Source: a marine gamma proteobacterium HTCC2080 (GTDB lineage: Bacteria; Pseudomonadota; Gammaproteobacteria; Pseudomonadales; Halieaceae). From it: DNA of 64,000 bases. Each line of letters starts with the position of its first letter. The stretch's first letter is position 1. A program made the translations under genes and the position numbers. This document shows, one piece after another, positions 34,095 through 42,770 of this stretch. The DNA lies in contig AAVV01000005.1 of assembly GCA_000169115.1 (NCBI GenBank), forward strand, positions 62,001 through 126,000, written 5' to 3'. Under the pieces are notes generated by a model that worked only from the letters and a program-made list of their open reading frames with translations, was not told the origin of the DNA and made no database searches.

Positions 34095-35441
34095 TTATAA
34101 TGTATCTAAAATCATGCGGATGTCGTCGATTCCGGTGCGCGGATTAACAATACAAAATCGGAGTACTGTTTCGCCTTCGTGTTTGGTAGGAGTGACAAAC
34201 CCAATTCCATCCTCAAGCAGCTTGTCGCTCCAGGCGTTGTAGTCTTCAGCGATCCAGCCGGGGCGTCTGAAAACGCAGATAGAGAGCTGTGATGGAACTA
34301 CCATTTCAAGCTTGGGGTGGTCGTCAATGAGTTGTGCGGTTGCTTTAGTGACTTCAAGACTACGTTCTACGGCATCTGTGTAGGCGCTAGTCCCATGCGT
34401 TGCCAAGCTGAACCAGAGCGGGAGCCCTCGCGCGCGTCGCGATAAATGGTGAGCATAGTCAGAAGGATTCCATTCGCCGTCGTATAAGACTTCAAGGTAA
34501 TCCCCTTTCTGCCGATGGGCACGGCGCGCAGTCGCAGGGTCTCGGTAAATAAGGGCGCAGCAATCAAAGGGGGCAAACAGCCACTTGTGCGGGTCAACGA
34601 TGAAAGTATCCGCCCGTTCTATTCCGTCGTATTGAGGACGAACCGAGGGAGCTGCCAAGCCAGCGCCACCATAGGCGCCGTCCACATGCATCCATAATGA
34701 TTCTGCTTCGCAAACATCGGCGATGGAGGTCATGTCATCGATGATGCCTAGGTTAGTGGTTCCGGCAGTGCAGGCTACAGCGAAAAGGCGCCCACGATCC
34801 TCGGTGCTCAAGCCGCTAATAGTCGCAGCTACGTCTTCACCGGTGAGTCGGTGACCACCGGTTTCAACGAGGTCTGCATCCATAACATGTGCCGCTTGGG
34901 CAATGGAGGCATGGGCTCCCTTTGAGGACACGATGAGGCCGCGCATGGCGCGCTTGCTGGCGTCTTTACGCCGCCATTCATGACGTGCGGCGGTTAGCGC
35001 TGAAAGATTGCCCGCAGTGCCGCCACTAACAAACACACCGCCGGCCTCTGCAGGGAAGCCGGCGAGATCTGAAATCCAACGCAAGGCCTGATTCTCAGCA
35101 TAGACTGCCCCTGATCCTTCCAACCATGTCCCGCCAAAAATACTGGAGGCGCCAACGACTAAGTCAAATAATGTCGCTGCTTCGGTAGGTGCTGCAGGTA
35201 CGAAGGCAAGCAGCCTGGGATGATCCACTGACAGACACGCAGGGGCCAATACATCGGTAAACACCCTAAGGGCTTCGAGCCCGCCTAAACCCTCTTGAGT
35301 GACTGTTTGTCCGGCCATTGCTTGGAGCTCATGTTCGGGCCGTGCACCGTCCAGCGTTGGTGGATCCATTCGCACTCTATCGACCGCGTATCGAACGATG
35401 GCCTGTGTTAGAACCTCCATGTCCTTATTGATTTCGTGCAC
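34095..35441 (-). CDS. PLP-dependent group II amino-acid decarboxylase
   Basis: A 448-residue decarboxylase of the aromatic-amino-acid/glutamate type. The PLP lysine is in FIVDPHKWLFAPFDCCALIYRD. Upstream GVFVSGGTAGNLSALTAARH and WMHVDGAYGGAGL are the cofactor-binding blocks. It lacks the longer N-terminal extension of DOPA decarboxylases. Products could be an aromatic amine or beta-alanine-type compound. It is followed at 2 bases by the WYL regulator and preceded by an MFS exporter gene on the same strand 48 bases upstream, which suggests amine production coupled to export. Confidence 0.83.
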   Translation of the reverse strand: MHEINKDMEVLTQAIVRYAVDRVRMDPPTLDGARPEHELQAMAGQTVTQEGLGGLEALRVFTDVLAPACLSVDHPRLLAFVPAAPTEAATLFDLVVGASSIFGGTWLEGSGAVYAENQALRWISDLAGFPAEAGGVFVSGGTAGNLSALTAARHEWRRKDASKRAMRGLIVSSKGAHASIAQAAHVMDADLVETGGHRLTGEDVAATISGLSTEDRGRLFAVACTAGTTNLGIIDDMTSIADVCEAESLWMHVDGAYGGAGLAAPSVRPQYDGIERADTFIVDPHKWLFAPFDCCALIYRDPATARRAHRQKGDYLEVLYDGEWNPSDYAHHLSRRARGLPLWFSLATHGTSAYTDAVERSLEVTKATAQLIDDHPKLEMVVPSQLSICVFRRPGWIAEDYNAWSDKLLEDGIGFVTPTKHEGETVLRFCIVNPRTGIDDIRMILDTL

Positions 35442-35489
35442 AGTAATCTCCTTTGAAACAGGATCTTCAGCGACCCGGTTAATAATCTA

Positions 35490-36698
35490 TTATCTGCCTC
35501 TTAACCGGATCCAGCTACTCCCCCTTACGGGTATTTGCGCCCGCGCAAGAGGCAAGCCCAGCATTCCGACGCCCGCACAGACAAGCATGATGTTGGTAAC
35601 TGAGACTAGGGAACCATCGTACAAATGGCCAGCATAGACGCCCACGAGCGCAGCAACAGAAGATTGAGTGAAGCCAAAAACTGCAGAGGCAGAGCCTGCA
35701 TGGTCGGGAAAGAGCGATAAAGCGCCCATTGTTGCGTTTGCAGAGGTAAAGCCAACCCCCAAAAACATGACAAAAGAGCATCCGGCCAATAGGGCGATTG
35801 GAGTATCGTTAAGGCTTGCACCCAGTGACTGTCCCAAGGCGCCCAGCAAAGACAAAGTGGTGCCAAGTGCCAGCGTACGGTTAATGCCCAAGTGGATAAC
35901 AATTCGGGAGCACAACAAAGCGCCCACCATGAACCCTGCTACTGTTACCGCGAACGCGTAACCAAAGTATTTGATCGGCAGTGCGAATACGTCTTGCATA
36001 AAGAATGAGACCGTAGAGAGGTAAGCAACAATGGCTGAGAAAGCGGCAGTCCCGCAAATCTGGTAACCCACAAAGCGCCGATTTTGTAAGCAGGTCGAGA
36101 AATGTTTGAGCACGGGGACAATCCCAATAGTGCCTTTGCGAATGTGCGGTGCCGATTCTTCAAAGCTTCGCAGCCCCAAAAGCACAATGCCAGCAAAAAT
36201 TGCTAGGGCGATATATGTGGCTCGCCAGCTCACTAAAATCAGCAGCCATGCTCCCAACGTTGGAGCCATTAACGGTACTACTGCCATTGCACCCGACAGG
36301 ATAGCCATAATTTGCGCCGCCCTAGGGCCCTCGTAGCGGTCTCTTACGATGGCTCTTGCAATCACCGGGCCGCTTGCTGCGGCGAGCCCTTGGGCTAATC
36401 TAGTCAGCCACATGAACTCCATAGAAGAGGCGAGTGCACAGGCAATGGAGGTGCCCAAAAACAGAACGGTTCCAATCTTCACTACAGGAAGACGACCGTA
36501 GTAGTCAGACAGAGGGCCAAAGATAAGTTGTCCCACGGCGATGCCCAACATAAAGGTGGATAACGTCAGCTGACCGTCGGATGCGGTAGCGCCAAATTCG
36601 GCCACTATGGCAGGAATCGCGGGTAAGTAGAGGTCGGTGGCAATGGCCGCATAGGCGACTAGAGCGACCAGCGTCGCGAAGGTTATTCGTTCCTTCAC
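35490..36698 (-). CDS. MFS drug/metabolite exporter, Bcr/CflA-type
   Basis: A 402-residue, twelve-segment transporter. The motif YLPAIPAIVAEFGATASDGQLTLSTFMLG, then GQLIFGPLSDYYGRLPVV (motif A) and RLAQGLAAASGPVIARAIVRD (motif B region) identify the Bcr/CflA subgroup. GTG at 36698 is chosen because it lies 7 bases after the preceding stop; a further-upstream start would overlap that gene and add a non-membrane tail. It probably forms an operon with the 123-residue protein upstream and the decarboxylase downstream. Confidence 0.85.
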   Translation of the reverse strand: MKERITFATLVALVAYAAIATDLYLPAIPAIVAEFGATASDGQLTLSTFMLGIAVGQLIFGPLSDYYGRLPVVKIGTVLFLGTSIACALASSMEFMWLTRLAQGLAAASGPVIARAIVRDRYEGPRAAQIMAILSGAMAVVPLMAPTLGAWLLILVSWRATYIALAIFAGIVLLGLRSFEESAPHIRKGTIGIVPVLKHFSTCLQNRRFVGYQICGTAAFSAIVAYLSTVSFFMQDVFALPIKYFGYAFAVTVAGFMVGALLCSRIVIHLGINRTLALGTTLSLLGALGQSLGASLNDTPIALLAGCSFVMFLGVGFTSANATMGALSLFPDHAGSASAVFGFTQSSVAALVGVYAGHLYDGSLVSVTNIMLVCAGVGMLGLPLARAQIPVRGSSWIRLRGR

Positions 36699-36705
36699 AT
36701 GATTG

Positions 36706-37077
36706 TCAGTTGAGGGTGGGTTCGGCGAGCTGACAAATGGGGCAAGATTCTGGAATAAAGAACTGCCCGTTCTCGGCATCCATAATGTCTAAACCGATTG
36801 CTTGGTGGTTTTCAAAGAGAGCGAACCGCATGACATAGGTTGACTCGCTGCTACTCAGCTGCACCATTTGAAACAGCTCTATGTCAGTGCGATTGTCGGT
36901 AGCGGTGCGAACAGCAACCTGTTCCATATACTTTTGAGCTGCGGCTGGTTCCATGGGTACCAAGGGTTCCAGTAGCGCCTTTTCCAGCATTTTTGCGAGT
37001 AAATCTTTGTTTTCATCGGTAAACAGTGTGGCGCTTGCCACGTTATTCAATTCTGACACGCTAAACCCCCATTTCAT
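36706..37077 (-). CDS. Hypothetical protein, 123 aa, C-terminal CPIC motif
   Basis: A 123-residue soluble protein. The N-terminal half is helical (FTDENKDLLAKMLEKALL, AAAQKYMEQVAV). The second half alternates strands (ELFQMVQLSSSESTYVMRFALFENHQAIGLDI) and ends with PESCPICQLAEPTLN. The CxxC could bind metal or be redox-active. I do not recognise the family. It sits directly ahead of the MFS exporter, 7 bases apart, so cotranslation is likely. Confidence 0.6.
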   Translation of the reverse strand: MKWGFSVSELNNVASATLFTDENKDLLAKMLEKALLEPLVPMEPAAAQKYMEQVAVRTATDNRTDIELFQMVQLSSSESTYVMRFALFENHQAIGLDIMDAENGQFFIPESCPICQLAEPTLN

Positions 37078-37182
37078 TTGACTAGGTCAGTGCATCTGCA
37101 ATTTTTTGTTGTTATCGGTTCGCAGCGGGCGGCGAGTGTACACCCTAAAGCCTTGGGGTGTCGATTGAATCGACTTGAAGTC

Positions 37183-38040
37183 TTAGCGCCAGTTAATTTT
37201 GTCGAAGTCAGTGCTGCTGTGACGCTCAAGCAGTTGCTTGTCTGCGTCTCCCCAGGCCTTATTTACCAGCCTTCCGCGCTTCGCTGCAGGTCGCTCACTG
37301 ATTAAATTGGCCCAGCGCTGAACATGTTCATAGCTTTCGACATCGAGAAACTGCCCCGCACTGTAAAGTAATCCTTTTGCCAAGGCACCGTACCAGGGCC
37401 AGGTGGCAATATCTGCAATGGTATAGTCTTCACCGGCCAGGTAGGTATGCTCAGCAAGTCGCTGATTTAAAAGATCAAGATGTCTTTTTATTTCCATGCT
37501 AAACCGGTTGATCGGGTATTCCATTTTGTAGGGGGCATAGGCATAAAAATGCCCGAATCCACCCCCTAAATAGGGCGCTGAGCCCTGTAACCAAAACAGC
37601 CAGCTAAGAACTTCGGCCCGAGACTCACTGTCTTTTGGCATGAAATGGCCAAATTTGTCGGCCAAGTGCAGCAAAATCGCTCCTGACTCAAAAACACGTA
37701 CAGGTTTGCTGCCGCTGCGATCAAGGAGTGCGGGTATCTTTGAGTTGGGATTGACTCCGACGAAGCCGGACGAAAACTGCGCGCCCTCTTGAATGTTAAT
37801 CAGCCAAGCGTCGTATTCAGCATCTGCCTCACCCAGCTCGAGTAGCTCCTCGAGCATAATGGTGACCTTGACGCCATTGGGTGTCCCAAGGGAATAGAGC
37901 TGCTGAGGGTGATCGCCCAGCGGCAGGCCCTTCTCAGACTGTGCGCCTGCTGTGGGGCGGTTGATGTTTGCGAAGCGTCCGCCGGACTCGTTTTCCCATG
38001 TCCAAACTGTTGGTGGTACGTATTCGTTTTCATCACTCAC
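37183..38040 (-). CDS. yghU: Glutathione S-transferase, YghU-type disulfide reductase
   Basis: A 285-residue GST of the nu class. It has the long N-terminal extension typical of YghU (VPPTVWTWENESGGRFANINRP). The thioredoxin-like domain carries YSLGTPNGVKVTIMLEEL, with Thr/Asn at the glutathione site in place of Tyr or Cys, followed by NPNSKIPALLD and FESGAILLHLADKFG. The helical domain ends with AGEDYTIADIATWPWYG. YghU enzymes reduce organic disulfides and peroxides with two glutathiones. Confidence 0.9.
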   Translation of the reverse strand: MSDENEYVPPTVWTWENESGGRFANINRPTAGAQSEKGLPLGDHPQQLYSLGTPNGVKVTIMLEELLELGEADAEYDAWLINIQEGAQFSSGFVGVNPNSKIPALLDRSGSKPVRVFESGAILLHLADKFGHFMPKDSESRAEVLSWLFWLQGSAPYLGGGFGHFYAYAPYKMEYPINRFSMEIKRHLDLLNQRLAEHTYLAGEDYTIADIATWPWYGALAKGLLYSAGQFLDVESYEHVQRWANLISERPAAKRGRLVNKAWGDADKQLLERHSSTDFDKINWR

Positions 38041-38203
38041 AGTGAAGCTCCTTTTGAAGGCCTCTGATTAATAGTTAGATAGGGCTTTAGTCTGACGATA
38101 ACGCAAGCTACTTGCCACCCGGATATTTTTCGGTTGTTTATCTTAAAGCTATTCAGGTGTCTCAGTTCCACTTAACTACGGTATCCAAGGCGTCGTAGCA
38201 TTC

Positions 38204-39082
38204 TTATTGGTGGTAGTTCAGTAGAAAGACCAGCACATTGGGCAGCGATTGTGCCCAGACCTGCCAATCATGGCCACCATCGACAATCCGTAGCTCGACC
38301 GCATCGGGTTGGTGTGCCCGAAGTTTACTGAACAGTGCGGTGGCATGTTGAGCTATCTCAAACTCATCGTGATCGCCGCTGTTGATATAAAAGGGAACGG
38401 TAATATTTTTTGCCAGGTAATCGGACCAGTAGCTCGGGTAGTTACTCTCCTGCCAAAGCGCGGCATCAAAAGCACCCTCAGCATTGATGAAGGCCGGATG
38501 TCTGTAGGCTGAGGAGTTTTTTGGGGGCAAGGGCACATAGGTCGCTGGACTCAGCGCTGCTGCGGCGCCGAAGCGTTCAGGATGCATCAACGCGAAGCGG
38601 GTGGCGCCAAACCCGCCCGCAGACAGTCCGGCAATGAAACGTCCTCCTCGAACAGTCGCGACGGGGTAATTGGCCTCAACGAAGGGAAGTAAATCGTCAA
38701 TAAATGCTGTTTCGGCGAGCTCATTATGACCATTGAGCCACCAGCTCTTTGAGCCGGGCATGACAATGAGGGTGGGCGGAATGACTCCCGATGCAATGAG
38801 ACGATCGGCGGTGTTCTCAAGATCACCATTGGCTAGCCAGTCATTTTCTGAGCCAAAAGACCCGTGCAATAAATAAACCACGGGATACCCAGAATCGACT
38901 TTAGGAGGTGCGTCGGGAACATACAGTGTCATGGGATAGGGGGCCTGCAGTACATCAGAATCAAATGAGGTGTGCAGTACAGTCCCTGCTTTTGATGCTG
39001 GACTGATGAGCAATGCGCCAAAATAGGCAGTAAGCAGAGCGCTTAAGAACAAGCGATTATAAACGTAGGTCATTACAGTCAC
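38204..39082 (-). CDS. Exported esterase of the esterase D / FrsA-like alpha-beta hydrolase type
   Basis: A 292-residue protein with a signal peptide (LFLSALLTAYFGALLISPASKA). YPVVYLLHGSFGSENDWL follows, then the nucleophile motif IAGLSAGGFGATRFAL, acid strand FYINSGDHDEFEIA and catalytic His in VDGGHDWQVW. This is the tributyrin/esterase D (S-formylglutathione hydrolase-like) fold, but export argues for an extracytoplasmic ester or acyl substrate. It is transcribed alone; no close partner is seen. Confidence 0.82.
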   Translation of the reverse strand: MTVMTYVYNRLFLSALLTAYFGALLISPASKAGTVLHTSFDSDVLQAPYPMTLYVPDAPPKVDSGYPVVYLLHGSFGSENDWLANGDLENTADRLIASGVIPPTLIVMPGSKSWWLNGHNELAETAFIDDLLPFVEANYPVATVRGGRFIAGLSAGGFGATRFALMHPERFGAAAALSPATYVPLPPKNSSAYRHPAFINAEGAFDAALWQESNYPSYWSDYLAKNITVPFYINSGDHDEFEIAQHATALFSKLRAHQPDAVELRIVDGGHDWQVWAQSLPNVLVFLLNYHQ

Positions 39083-39260
39083 GTATCAATTTAGCAGTTA
39101 GGGCAGCATAAGGGCGTCTTAAACTGACGGATTGAACATTAACTGACAAGCTATGTCGCCGGCAACGTGAGTTCAAGGGAAGCACCTGCCCGCAGCCTTA
39201 TCTAATTAGCCTAAATGGTAAATGTCAGACTTCATAGATCGCTTTGGATGCCGGCCGAGG

Positions 39261-39791
39261 TTACTCGACCTTGGCGCGATGGACCTCAATACTAGCGGGC
39301 GGTTTAGAGTGACTGATTTCGTCACTCGTTAGAGCCATCAAGGCTAGCTCACGATCCTCAATGCTAAAGGTGCCTGTGGTCACGCAAAATTCCACCATGT
39401 TGCCGTTGGGATCTTTGGTATAGATGGAATGGCACCAGTTGTGGTCTACCTCGAGTACTGACAAGCCAGCGCTTTGCCAGACATCTCTGCGACGATGTAG
39501 GCTCTCCAAATCCGGTGCGTTAAAGGCGATGTGATTGATCTGATCCGGCACGCCTGCAGCTTTGGATAGTGACGTCTCCAGCTTGGTGCAGCCTGGTACC
39601 TCGTGGAGTTCCCAAAAGGCGATAAAAGAAGAGTCGTCTCCCGCCATTCGATAAAAGAAATGTTTTGCCCAACCTCCATTGGGTACGGGGCCTACCTCTA
39701 CCTTGACCAGCTCAAATTCTAAAAGGGTCTCATAAAAGTGATGAATAGCGGTCATGTCTGCCGCCGCCATGGCGAGATGATGGTAAGCCAC
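39261..39791 (-). CDS. VOC (glyoxalase/dioxygenase fold) protein
   Basis: A 176-residue vicinal-oxygen-chelate protein. Metal ligands are suggested by His near the start (YHHLAMAAADMTAIHHFYE), His in DQINHIAFNAPD and Glu in KDPNGNMVEFCVTTGTF. DHNWCHSIYTKDPNGN is the usual last beta hairpin. It starts with a GTG overlapping the previous stop (TAGTG), so it is translationally coupled to the carboxymuconolactone-decarboxylase-like gene. Together they suggest a ring-cleavage or small-molecule detoxification pair. Confidence 0.82.
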   Translation of the reverse strand: MAYHHLAMAAADMTAIHHFYETLLEFELVKVEVGPVPNGGWAKHFFYRMAGDDSSFIAFWELHEVPGCTKLETSLSKAAGVPDQINHIAFNAPDLESLHRRRDVWQSAGLSVLEVDHNWCHSIYTKDPNGNMVEFCVTTGTFSIEDRELALMALTSDEISHSKPPASIEVHRAKVE

Positions 39792-40435
39792 TACTGTGTC
39801 TCCTTATCGATCATAGCCATGACGTCACGGTTTGCAGCTTCCGTGGGCGCGATGATTTCAGTGATCCGTTCATCCACATCATCATATTCCAGACGTAGTG
39901 CTCGAGCGATGGTGGCGTGCATGTCGTAGAGTGTTGTTATGTAGGTGAGCTCCAATATGGCCTCGTCTGATAGAGCCTGTTTGAGCTCGGCAAAGAGGCC
40001 ATCGGGAATGCGGCCGCCCTCTAAGACTAGGGCATCGGTATATGCAAGCACCGATCGTTCAAGAGCCGAGTAAGCATCACTGGTTGACCAGTGAGGAAGC
40101 GCTGTGATTTTGTCCTCCGACAGCCCCACAGAACGGCAGGATTTACTGTGTTGGGAAAACACAAACTGTGACCCTCTGGCATAACCTGCCCGCGTCTGGG
40201 CCAACTCTCTCAATTGTGGATCAATTTTGCGCTGGGGATCTCGATAGAACTGAAAACCCTGCAAGGCGTGCTTCAAACATTGGGGCACCAAAGCAAAAAC
40301 GGTCCACCAGTTGCCGGGAGTCCCCGTAGCGGTGCCGGGTGTTGCCACAGGGTCGCGATCGCCGAAAATCAAATCATACATTTGGCGGGCAATGGGGTCT
40401 GCATCGGGTCGCGCAACTTGTCGGAGTCTGGGCAT
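39791..40435 (-). CDS. Carboxymuconolactone-decarboxylase / AhpD-like protein
   Basis: A 214-residue all-helical protein. The AhpD-like core is RELAQTRAGYARGSQFVFSQHSKSCRSVGLSEDKI, with Ser/His/Cys in place of the classic CxxC-x-x-H, followed by RSVLAYTDALVLEGGRIPD and ILELTYITTLYDMHATIARAL. The ATG at 40435 follows GAGGGATT and is preferred over a start 75 bases upstream. Related proteins act as gamma-carboxymuconolactone decarboxylases or peroxidases; activity is not certain. It is the first gene of a pair with the VOC protein. Confidence 0.8.
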   Translation of the reverse strand: MPRLRQVARPDADPIARQMYDLIFGDRDPVATPGTATGTPGNWWTVFALVPQCLKHALQGFQFYRDPQRKIDPQLRELAQTRAGYARGSQFVFSQHSKSCRSVGLSEDKITALPHWSTSDAYSALERSVLAYTDALVLEGGRIPDGLFAELKQALSDEAILELTYITTLYDMHATIARALRLEYDDVDERITEIIAPTEAANRDVMAMIDKETQ

Positions 40436-40726
40436 GATCAATCCCTCAGTTCTTATTGTGGCAAGCGTGAGAGTTACTCTGACTCCAAAGTTGGTTACTG
40501 GCAACTGCAAGTGGATTGTTGACTAGTCGTGCCCGCGTTGCTGGGATGCGAAAGTTCGGCTTAGGAGAGAATCAAGAAACAGCCCATTCATCCGTTATAA
40601 GTCTAAATTGCTATCGCAGAGATTCCCCGCTTAAGCCCGCTCTGAGTTGTTTTCCGTAGCGAATTGACCATTGTGCCTACCTTCGAGCTTGACCTGAATT
40701 CTATGCATCCCTATGATCGCAGGCCT

Positions 40727-40803
40727 CCGCCCGTAGCTCAGCTGGATAGAGCACCAGGCTTCGAACCTGGGTGTCGGGAGTTCGAATCTCTCCGGGCGGG
40801 CCA
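40727..40803 (+). tRNA. tRNA-Arg (anticodon UCG)
   Basis: The acceptor stem is perfect (CCGCCCG with CGGGCGG), the D arm is standard (TAGCTCAGCTGGATAGAGC), and the anticodon stem CCAGG/CCTGG holds loop CTTCGAA with anticodon TCG, reading CGA. The T arm is GGGAG-TTCGAAT-CTCTC with one wobble. Discriminator base is G and CCA is encoded. Confidence 0.95.
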
Positions 40804-41344
40804 CCTCCTTTAGTTCGTGTACTCAATTGCTGATCTCGTTCTAGATTGGTGTGGTCTGGTTGCGGCTAACCTTATAGCTCGCCAAACGTTGAACCCCCTC
40901 TGTTGTTAGTTCCTTTAAAACCTTTCGAGAATCCTTCAATGTCGGAGCCGTGTACGGAGACTAGAATTCTTAGGTGCGAACTAGGGCTGTCCGCAGGCGT
41001 CCACGTGACGACCTTTGTCGTTGCTACTCGGGATAGTAAAGCTAGCAGCTAGGCGAGGTCATGAGCCGACAAGGTCATCGGAAGTGGTGGCACACACGCT
41101 TAGCGTTTGGCACCAAATGCTTAGCCTGATAATGTAAGACGCTGTTTAGTGCCTTAGGGGCTTTGGTCATGGACTCGATCAAGGCTGGTTAGAGCATGGT
41201 AGTGGATTAGCATTCTCCACCATTGTTGGAGGTGTGATACCGCTTCTAAGCCTCGTTGATCGGGTAAGCCCGGGCCTTTTTAGGCGGTACTCGCGATTGC
41301 TGGTTCCGATGCTCGGGGTGCTAATAATACATAGGAGATAACAT
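40804..41344. other. Non-coding gap downstream of tRNA-Arg
   Basis: No credible gene on either strand. It probably contains the tRNA terminator and the promoter for the stomatin operon, but neither is clear. No second copy of the tRNA 3' end, integrase remnant or mobile element is visible. A small repeat structure lies at 41098-41125. Confidence 0.5.
41098..41125. repeat. Direct repeat flanking a short inverted repeat
   Basis: GCTTAGC occurs twice, 21 bases apart start to start, bracketing TTTGG-CA-CCAAA. The spacing equals two helical turns, as in paired operator half-sites, and it lies about 220 bases upstream of the stomatin gene. Confidence 0.3.
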
Positions 41345-42259
41345 ATGGATCTTGGAATCATCTTAACCTTGGCATTTTTTGCCTTTGCGATTTTAGTGGC
41401 GGCTAAGTCTGTTGCCATTGTGCCTCAGTCAGACGAATACGTGGTCGAGCGCTTTGGTAAGTATCGCGAAACGCTATCTGCGGGAATTAACCTGCTTATC
41501 CCATTTCTAGATCGGATAGAACACAAGGTTGTGGTCTTAGAGCGTCAGCTTGATGCCTTCGACATATCGGTTATTACCCGGGACAACGTCGAAATAGTCT
41601 TGGAAACGACGGTTTTCTTTCGAGTCATTGATGCTGCAAAGTCGGTCTATAGAATTCGGGATGTGCCACTGGCATTAAGAACAACTGCGGAATCTATTAT
41701 CCGTAGCGCTGCCGGTAAATTAGAGCTGGACGATATTCAGAGCAGCCGCCAGCAGATGAATGACGAGATTCTCAAAAATCTGCGTGATGCCTCAGAAGTC
41801 TGGGGCCTTGAGATTACCCGGTCAGAGATCACAGATGTCAGGGTTGATGAAGCAACCAAGCAGGCCCAGCGACAGCAGCTTAATGCAGAGCGGGAGCGTC
41901 GTGCAACGGTAGCCAAGGCAGAGGGCGAGCGCTCTAGGGTAGAACTCGAAGCTGATGCTGAGCTCTACGAGGCCACTAAAAAAGCCGAGGCTATAAAGCT
42001 AACAGCGGATGCCGATGCCTATGCGGTCATCAAAAAGGCCGAGGCCGACGCACAACAAACGAAAATGATTGCCGAGGCCATAGCTGACAACGGACAACCT
42101 GCGGTTGATTTTGAAATTTTAAAGCGTCAGGTCGATGCGATTGCGAAAATGGGATCCTCTGAAAATACTAAGACTATTGTACTCCCGACTGATGTCACCA
42201 AAACTCTGGGCGGGTTAGCCGGTCTTCAAGACGTATTACGTCGAACGGATGGAGCGTGA
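41345..42259 (+). CDS. SPFH/Band 7 membrane protein, QmcA/stomatin-like
   Basis: A 304-residue protein with an N-terminal membrane anchor (LGIILTLAFFAFAILVAAKSV), then VPQSDEYVVERFGKYRETLSAGINLLIPFLD typical of QmcA/stomatin. The SPFH core includes VVVLERQLDAFDISVITRDNVEI. A C-terminal coiled coil rich in Ala, Glu and Lys (about residues 175-245) mediates oligomerisation. These proteins form membrane scaffolds linked to quality control. AGGAG precedes the ATG. It pairs with the downstream NfeD-like gene. Confidence 0.93.
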   Translation: MDLGIILTLAFFAFAILVAAKSVAIVPQSDEYVVERFGKYRETLSAGINLLIPFLDRIEHKVVVLERQLDAFDISVITRDNVEIVLETTVFFRVIDAAKSVYRIRDVPLALRTTAESIIRSAAGKLELDDIQSSRQQMNDEILKNLRDASEVWGLEITRSEITDVRVDEATKQAQRQQLNAERERRATVAKAEGERSRVELEADAELYEATKKAEAIKLTADADAYAVIKKAEADAQQTKMIAEAIADNGQPAVDFEILKRQVDAIAKMGSSENTKTIVLPTDVTKTLGGLAGLQDVLRRTDGA

Positions 42260-42260
42260 A

Positions 42261-42548
42261 ATGAGTCTGTTACTAAGCTTTGAAGTCTGGTTTATTGCAG
42301 CACTTTTGCTTGTGGCTTTAGATGTCATGTTGGGATTAGATTTTATTCTTTTATCCTTTGGTATTGGAGCGGCGGTTACCGGAAGCTCACTGCTGCTTAA
42401 GGATGCTTTGCCAATGCCTTTTACCGGCAGCTGGGAGGCTTTACTGACTTTTTTTGCGGTATTTAGTCTTTTAATTTTGGTGCCACTGCGCAGATGGACA
42501 AAAAAACCCGCGGCGGGGCAAGACGATACTGACATTAATAAATATTAG
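42261..42548 (+). CDS. Short NfeD-like membrane protein
   Basis: A 95-residue protein with two or three hydrophobic helices (VWFIAALLLVALDVMLGLDFILLSFGIGAAVTG, LLTFFAVFSLLILVPL) and a basic end. It is the size and arrangement of YbbK-partner NfeD-like proteins (YbbJ type), here lacking much of the C-terminal OB domain. The ATG at 42261 has GGAG six bases upstream and lies just after the stomatin stop. The two proteins are expected to interact in the membrane. Confidence 0.82.
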   Translation: MSLLLSFEVWFIAALLLVALDVMLGLDFILLSFGIGAAVTGSSLLLKDALPMPFTGSWEALLTFFAVFSLLILVPLRRWTKKPAAGQDDTDINKY

Positions 42549-42562
42549 CGGTTACTCTCAGC

Positions 42563-42597
42563 GCCTAGTGCTGCGCGGCTGCGGCAGCACGTTAGGC
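42563..42597. repeat. Strong hairpin after the stomatin/NfeD pair
   Basis: GTGCTGC (42568-42574) pairs with GCAGCAC (42584-42590). Outer GCCTA (42563-42567) pairs with TAGGC (42593-42597) across a 2-base bulge. No T tract follows, so it may be a transcript-stabilising or REP-like palindrome rather than an intrinsic terminator. Confidence 0.6.
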
Positions 42598-42770
42598 TAA
42601 GCGCTCTCAAAATTCAGTGTCCAAGCTGCACTGTGGGCCAATACCGATGCGGGAACGATGTTTGTTGCTTAATCAGTTTGGTCTTTGAACGCTTTAACGA
42701 TGTGCTAGGCCGTGTCGTCGATAAAGCGGGGCCGAATGATTGGGCAGCTCAGCGAAGACCTTAAGATTCG

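Noticed and set aside
40727-41344. tRNA-associated integration site
   Set aside because: No repeat of the tRNA 3' end, integrase or mobility gene follows; the downstream genes are ordinary.
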